A stretch of DNA of 64,000 bases from SHZL01 sp963708905 (lineage in GTDB: Bacteria > Pseudomonadota > Gammaproteobacteria > Xanthomonadales > SZUA-36): NCBI GenBank assembly GCA_963708905.1, contig CAVPUV010000009.1, forward strand, positions 1-64,000, written 5' to 3'. Positions 60,035 to 64,000 of this stretch are shown piece by piece (position 1 is the stretch's first letter; every line of letters begins with the position of its first letter). The notes below the pieces were generated by a model. The model saw only the letters and a list, made by a program, of their open reading frames with translations, did no database searches and was not told the origin of the DNA. The position numbers were made by a program, and so were the translations under genes.

Positions 60035-62566
60035 CTACAGGCTGAAGTCCTTGCGGAAGTTGATGCCAAAGGTCCGCGGCGGCAGTACGGTGGCACGGGT
60101 CTGGGCGAAGCGCTCGCTGAAGAACACCGGGGCGAATTTGTCAAACACGTTGTCGACGTAGAAGGCCGCGCTCCAGCCATCGGCATCCAGCCCGAAGCGC
60201 AGATTCACGATGTCGTATGAGGGCGTGACGCGCACGTCCGCCTGGCTGATGGCGACCTGGATGCCGGCCAGCGAGTTCAAGGTACTGCCGTTGTGCGCCC
60301 AGGTGCCGAGCACGAATGGGGTGGCGTTCCACAGCGTCCCATTGAAATCGAGGCGGCCGGTCAGGCTGTATTTCCACTTGGGCATCAGCGGCAGGCGCGT
60401 GCCGTCGATCGCGGTGCGTTCGGCATTGGTGCCTTCAAACAGCGTTGCGCTCTCGGACAGGGTCGCATCGTTGTAACCCAGGGTGCCGCTGAGGGTCAGG
60501 TTTTCACTGGCCTTGAGCGAGAAATCGGCCTCGACGCCGTCGATCTCGGCTTGAGGGAAGTTCAGGATGCCCACGGCGAAAAATGCCGGCAGCGGGTCCT
60601 CGGTCTGGATCTGGATGTTGTCCCAGATCATATGGTAGAAGGTCGCGTTGATCTGGAAGCGGCCCTGCAGGAAGGTGTTCTTGCTGCCGATCTCGTAATT
60701 TTCCAGCGAGTCGGAGTCGAAGGTGCCGAACGGTCCGTCAGAGGCGAAGATGGAACCCTGACGCGCGCCATTGCCGCCGCCGCTGCGGAAGCCTTCGGAG
60801 TAGGTCGCAAAAACCATGTTGTCATCGGTCAGAAACCAGGTGGCGTTGATCTTCGGCACAAAGCCGGTCTCAGAGGACTTGGCCTGGATGTCGGTCATGC
60901 ACAGCGCGAAGCCCTCCTGCGGGATGCCGTCCACCTGCCAGGCGGCGCGATCCGCGTCCGTGCCGCAGTTGGGGTGCACGTCGGTCAGCGGGTCCATCAG
61001 CGCGCCCTGCACCAGGGTGCGGTGGGTATCGATGTCGTACCAGCGCCCGCCGACAGTGATGGAGAAGTTATCCGTCAGTTTCAGGGTGGCCTCGCCGAAG
61101 GCCGCCTTCGACTCCAGATCGTTTTCGTAAATACCGGTCCACCAGTTGTCGGAGGTCTTGCTGAAAGTGCCAAAATAGTAGTAGTGCAAATAGCTCAGGT
61201 AGGTAAAGGCGCCGGAGCAACCCGGCGCGGCTGCATACGTGTCCGTGCAGTTGTCGCTCATGCCCGTGACCGTGGTCTTGAACGGAGATTTGGGCGACTC
61301 GCTCTTGTTGTAGAACGCGCCTACCAGCAGTGACCAGCGGCTGGACAATTCGTCGCTGGTCGCCAGACGCACTTCGAAGGTTGTGCGGTCATTGTCCGAG
61401 GGGCTGTAGACAAACGATTTCGGGTCGCCGCCAAAATCGTATACGTTGGCGTAGGGGTCGGTGGTGCGAAAATAGGTATTCAGCTCCTGGAAACTTTGCA
61501 GGTAAGCGGTCGAATCGGTGATATTCAGCGTTTCACGGTGAAAGAAGGATCCGGTGCCGGTGAGGACGGCCCAGCCCAGGTCACCTTCCGCGGTCAAGGC
61601 AATCTGATACCATTCATCGTCGAATTGTTCCTGGTGAAAACGGGTCTGTTCCCATTCGTTCAGGCTTCCGCCTTCGAAATAGCGTTCATTGATGTCGGTG
61701 TCGCCGAAGCCGTTCTGGTCGCTGGTCTGGTAGATGCCCTGCAGGTCGACGGTCCAGGCCTCGGAGGCTTGCCAGCGCAGTGCGGCGCGCCCGCCATACA
61801 CATCGACGCCATTGACGTCCTGGTCCAACACATCGGCGTTGTCGAAAGTGCGGCCCGGGCTTGGGCCCAGTATGTTGTCCACAAAGCCAGCGTCACGGGC
61901 GCTGAAACCGACCAGCCGGAAGGCGACCGTATCGCTCAGCGAAACGTTGAGCATGGCGCTGACGTCGTAGCCGGCATCGCCGTGTTCCACCGAGGTGCCG
62001 GTCAGGTCCACCCAGGCGCTGTTCTCGCCGATCACCGGTTTGTTGGTGATGATGCGCAGCGTGCCGCACATGGAGGCGTCGCCGAAGGTCGTGCCCTGCG
62101 GGCCGGCCAGGGCTTCCACGCGCTCGATGTCCACCAGTCGTGGATCCGGGTTGAAGCCGGACGCGGTGATGGGCTGTTCATCGAGGTAGACGCTGGTCGT
62201 CGGATTGTCGCCGAAAGCGAAACCGGAAATGGCGCAACCGCGCATGATCACGTTGGTGCCGCCCGGCTCCACGCGGCCGAAGGTCAGGCTGGGAATCTGC
62301 CCGAAGTAGTCATCCAGTGTCTTGAATCCCTGGGCCTTGATGGCTTCGTTGGTGAAGGCGGTAACCGACAAAGGCACATCCTGCAGGTTCAAGGCGCCGC
62401 GCTTGGACGCGGTAACGAAAACCTCTTCCAGTGTCAGGTTCGCTTCAGTTGCATCCTGGTCCTGGGCATGGACCTGGGCCAGGGGCACACCCGCGCAGAT
62501 GGCGGAAATCGTTGTGCTGAGTACTTTTCTGGAATTGTTGCTGAGCGGATCGTTATGCTGCGCCAT
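60035..62566 (-). CDS. TonB-dependent receptor
   Basis: An 843-residue outer-membrane receptor. The start at ATG 62566 gives a signal peptide (KVLSTTISAICAGVPLAQVHAQ). The plug follows with LTLEEVFVTASKRGALNLQD and VPLSVTAFTNEAI; the barrel ends with TFGINFRKDFSL, a proper terminal phenylalanine region. This subtype is frequent in bacteria degrading complex organics. The ligand is unknown. The dioxygenase gene downstream may be co-transcribed. Confidence 0.94.
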   Translation of the reverse strand: MAQHNDPLSNNSRKVLSTTISAICAGVPLAQVHAQDQDATEANLTLEEVFVTASKRGALNLQDVPLSVTAFTNEAIKAQGFKTLDDYFGQIPSLTFGRVEPGGTNVIMRGCAISGFAFGDNPTTSVYLDEQPITASGFNPDPRLVDIERVEALAGPQGTTFGDASMCGTLRIITNKPVIGENSAWVDLTGTSVEHGDAGYDVSAMLNVSLSDTVAFRLVGFSARDAGFVDNILGPSPGRTFDNADVLDQDVNGVDVYGGRAALRWQASEAWTVDLQGIYQTSDQNGFGDTDINERYFEGGSLNEWEQTRFHQEQFDDEWYQIALTAEGDLGWAVLTGTGSFFHRETLNITDSTAYLQSFQELNTYFRTTDPYANVYDFGGDPKSFVYSPSDNDRTTFEVRLATSDELSSRWSLLVGAFYNKSESPKSPFKTTVTGMSDNCTDTYAAAPGCSGAFTYLSYLHYYYFGTFSKTSDNWWTGIYENDLESKAAFGEATLKLTDNFSITVGGRWYDIDTHRTLVQGALMDPLTDVHPNCGTDADRAAWQVDGIPQEGFALCMTDIQAKSSETGFVPKINATWFLTDDNMVFATYSEGFRSGGGNGARQGSIFASDGPFGTFDSDSLENYEIGSKNTFLQGRFQINATFYHMIWDNIQIQTEDPLPAFFAVGILNFPQAEIDGVEADFSLKASENLTLSGTLGYNDATLSESATLFEGTNAERTAIDGTRLPLMPKWKYSLTGRLDFNGTLWNATPFVLGTWAHNGSTLNSLAGIQVAISQADVRVTPSYDIVNLRFGLDADGWSAAFYVDNVFDKFAPVFFSERFAQTRATVLPPRTFGINFRKDFSL

Positions 62567-62716
62567 GGTAAAACTCTCCGGGTTTATTGTGTGATGATAA
62601 ACGCTGCTCTGTGCTTTTCTGCGCTTATGATGCCACAAAATAAGCTGTTGTCACGAGTGTTCATCGCTGCTGCAGCTCCTGCGCCCGCCAGACTTGCTCC
62701 GTCTGGTGCTGCGCCG

Positions 62717-63058
62717 CGTGCCAGCTTTCACGGCTTGCCCGGTCTGCTCGCCGACTCCCTGCCGGACGATTTCGGCAATGTGCTCATAGGTGCATGGCTT
62801 GCCCGGGAAGGCCGCGATCCGGAGAGTTTCGATCCGGTCGAACGGCTTTGCTACACGGGCAAGCGCGGCGAATTCGAACCTGATGATTTCAAAGCCTGCG
62901 CCAGGAACGCATCGATGAAGCGGGGCCGCGCGGAAGAGATTCTCCGGCAGGTTCAAGACGCTGTAACAAGGTGGAAGGACTTCGCCGAAGAGGCCGGTGT
63001 CCCGGCCGATCTTGCCAGCAAAATCGGAAACGCGCAACGCTCCCGCATACTGAAGTAG
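62717..63058 (+). pseudogene. hipA: HipA kinase remnant with internal deletion
   Basis: The frame contains FHGLPGLLADSLPDDFGNVL, IGAWLAREGRDPESFDPVER and LCYTGKRG, the HipA N-terminal region, and then directly FKACARNASMKRGRAEEILR, QVQDAVTRWKDFAEEAGVPA, the HipA C-terminus. The whole kinase core of about 280 residues is missing between them. No hipB gene is adjacent. The join at about residue GKRGEFEPDD suggests one internal deletion. Confidence 0.85.
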
Positions 63059-63313
63059 TCCCCTACGATCGTATGGAGTAATGATGGTTCGGGTTCGAGC
63101 TTGCGAGCAAAAAGCCATGCCGGCGACTCCGTAACACCCGCGCAATCAATCCGTAATCCTCCGGTCATCACGCTGCTGTAGCTTTCGAATCTCGCCGCGC
63201 ACGCGCTGCCGGCGCCACCGGCAACTCACGCGGGCCGTTCCGAACACGTACGTGCTGATGCTGGACGGTGTCGTCCCGGCCCTCGCGAGCCAACCATCCG
63301 TCACAGGAGAAAA
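63059..63313. other. Intergenic stretch without a gene
   Basis: About 255 bp between the hipA remnant and the last gene. No coding remnant, RNA or repeat was recognised; the end (TCACAGGAGAAAAATG) has a good ribosome site for the next gene. Confidence 0.4.
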
Positions 63314-64000
63314 ATGATGAAGGTATTCACCCGGTCCCTGTTGGGACGTTTCAACAACGTAGTCGCGACAGCGACAATCGCGGCCGCGCTGGCCGCATCG
63401 ATACCGGGCGTCGCCGGCGCCCAAGCCGTGCAGGGCGGTGATCCGTCCGGCCTGTTCTGGACCGTGGGCACCTTCGATGTCATCGAAGGCAACGGCTCGG
63501 ACGTCGCCGAGATTGTCGACGTCACCACCAACGGCAAGCAACTCGTTTACACCGACGCCGGCCAGGGCGAGATCGGCTTCGTCGACATTTCCGACCCGGC
63601 CCACCCGGCGGGCCAGGGTACGGTGGCTGTCGGCGGCCAGCCCACCAGCCTGGTGGTGCTCGATCCGTTGGTGCTGGTCGGCGTCAATACCTCCCCCAGC
63701 TTCACCGAGCCGAGCGGCCGGCTCGTCGTCGTGCACCGCATCACGCGCGAGATCGTGGCGACCCACGAACTCGGCGGCCAGCCCGACTCGCTCGCCTTGG
63801 CGCCCGATCGCAAGCGCCTGGCGATCGCCATCGAAAACGAGCGCGACGAGGACGAGAACGGCGGCCTGATCCCGCAGTTTCCCAGTGGCACGTTGCTGAT
63901 CGTCGATTTGCAGGGTGCGGCCGACAAGTGGACGATCCGGGAAGCCGACCTGTCCCCGGTGGCCGCCGGCGCGACAGCGGGTGAGGATCTCGAAGTCGAG
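63314..64000 (+). CDS. Exported beta-propeller-like protein, 3'-truncated by window edge
   Basis: The frame is open to the end of the window (229 residues). An N-terminal signal peptide includes VVATATIAAALAASIPGVAG with AQA cleavage. Propeller-type strands are seen in VDVTTNGKQLVYTDAGQGEI, GFVDISDPAHPAGQGTVAVG and ALAPDRKRLAIAIENERDED, which resemble phytase/esterase-like secreted proteins. The rest lies outside. Start ATG 63314 or the adjacent ATG 63317. Confidence 0.75.
   Translation, partial: MMKVFTRSLLGRFNNVVATATIAAALAASIPGVAGAQAVQGGDPSGLFWTVGTFDVIEGNGSDVAEIVDVTTNGKQLVYTDAGQGEIGFVDISDPAHPAGQGTVAVGGQPTSLVVLDPLVLVGVNTSPSFTEPSGRLVVVHRITREIVATHELGGQPDSLALAPDRKRLAIAIENERDEDENGGLIPQFPSGTLLIVDLQGAADKWTIREADLSPVAAGATAGEDLEVE

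Noticed and set aside
61496..62593. Long plus-strand open frame over the TonB receptor
   Set aside because: Shadow of the receptor gene; only its last part (62717-63058) has real protein similarity, to HipA.
1..64000. tRNA or rRNA genes
   Set aside because: No cloverleaf with TTCGA-type T-loop and no rRNA-like stretches were recognised by reading; a tRNA scan would be decisive.

Overview
The window is GC-rich Proteobacterial DNA, most likely from an environmental gammaproteobacterium. The support is a RlmJ homologue, a DUF1244 protein, a REP-associated tyrosine transposase, an RND efflux pair and a large TonB-dependent receptor. I cannot name a genus from sequence alone.

Left part (1-28.7 kb) is ordinary chromosome with scattered decay. 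It starts with a chromate module (chrB end, an internally shortened chrA, a frameshifted MFS gene), then an RND efflux operon, a methyltransferase gene split by a 173-bp MITE-like insertion, and an AbiE pair whose toxin is truncated. Next come a hemerythrin/DUF2249/NnrS-like operon, a run of five hairpins, a RidA gene, a cupin-methyltransferase-rlmJ-fhs operon, oxidoreductase and hydrolase genes, an FG-GAP protein, and small membrane proteins ending in an XRE/DUF2975 pair.

Middle part (about 28.8-43.6 kb) is the most notable region: an integron cassette array oriented on the minus strand, with about 14 attC or attC-like sites and no integrase gene in the window (CALIN-like). At most cassettes the gene stop abuts or overlaps the RYYYAAC box of its attC. 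Cargo includes VapBC, BrnTA and HicBA toxin-antitoxins, two HEPN-type proteins, a DUF2971 protein, a DNA methyltransferase with fused N-terminal HTH paired with a candidate PD-(D/E)xK nuclease, two c-type cytochromes, a CDF cation transporter and small membrane or secreted proteins. A group II intron sits at one attC. An IS4-type pseudogene, a RAYT gene and IS91-type remnants are also embedded. A roughly 280-bp module (promoter-like sequence, mini-ORF, attC-like hairpin) occurs twice at the upstream side of cassette runs and might be a remnant of an integron head.

Right part (44-64 kb) has a second HicBA, a Rieske oxygenase fused by deletion to an FAD oxidoreductase remnant, an HTH-GHKL ATPase-STAS-like regulator, and a cluster suggesting amine or amino-acid catabolism (MFS, DgcN-like, PuuB-like oxidase, MTHFR-like, LysR, aldehyde dehydrogenase). 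MATE, amidohydrolase, AspH-like and TonB receptor genes follow, then a hipA remnant and a truncated secreted protein at the edge. Multi-hairpin intergenic palindromes recur at 12.9, 46.4, 56.8 and 59.2 kb. At least six genes carry single frameshifts, so sequencing or assembly indels must be considered before calling them pseudogenes.
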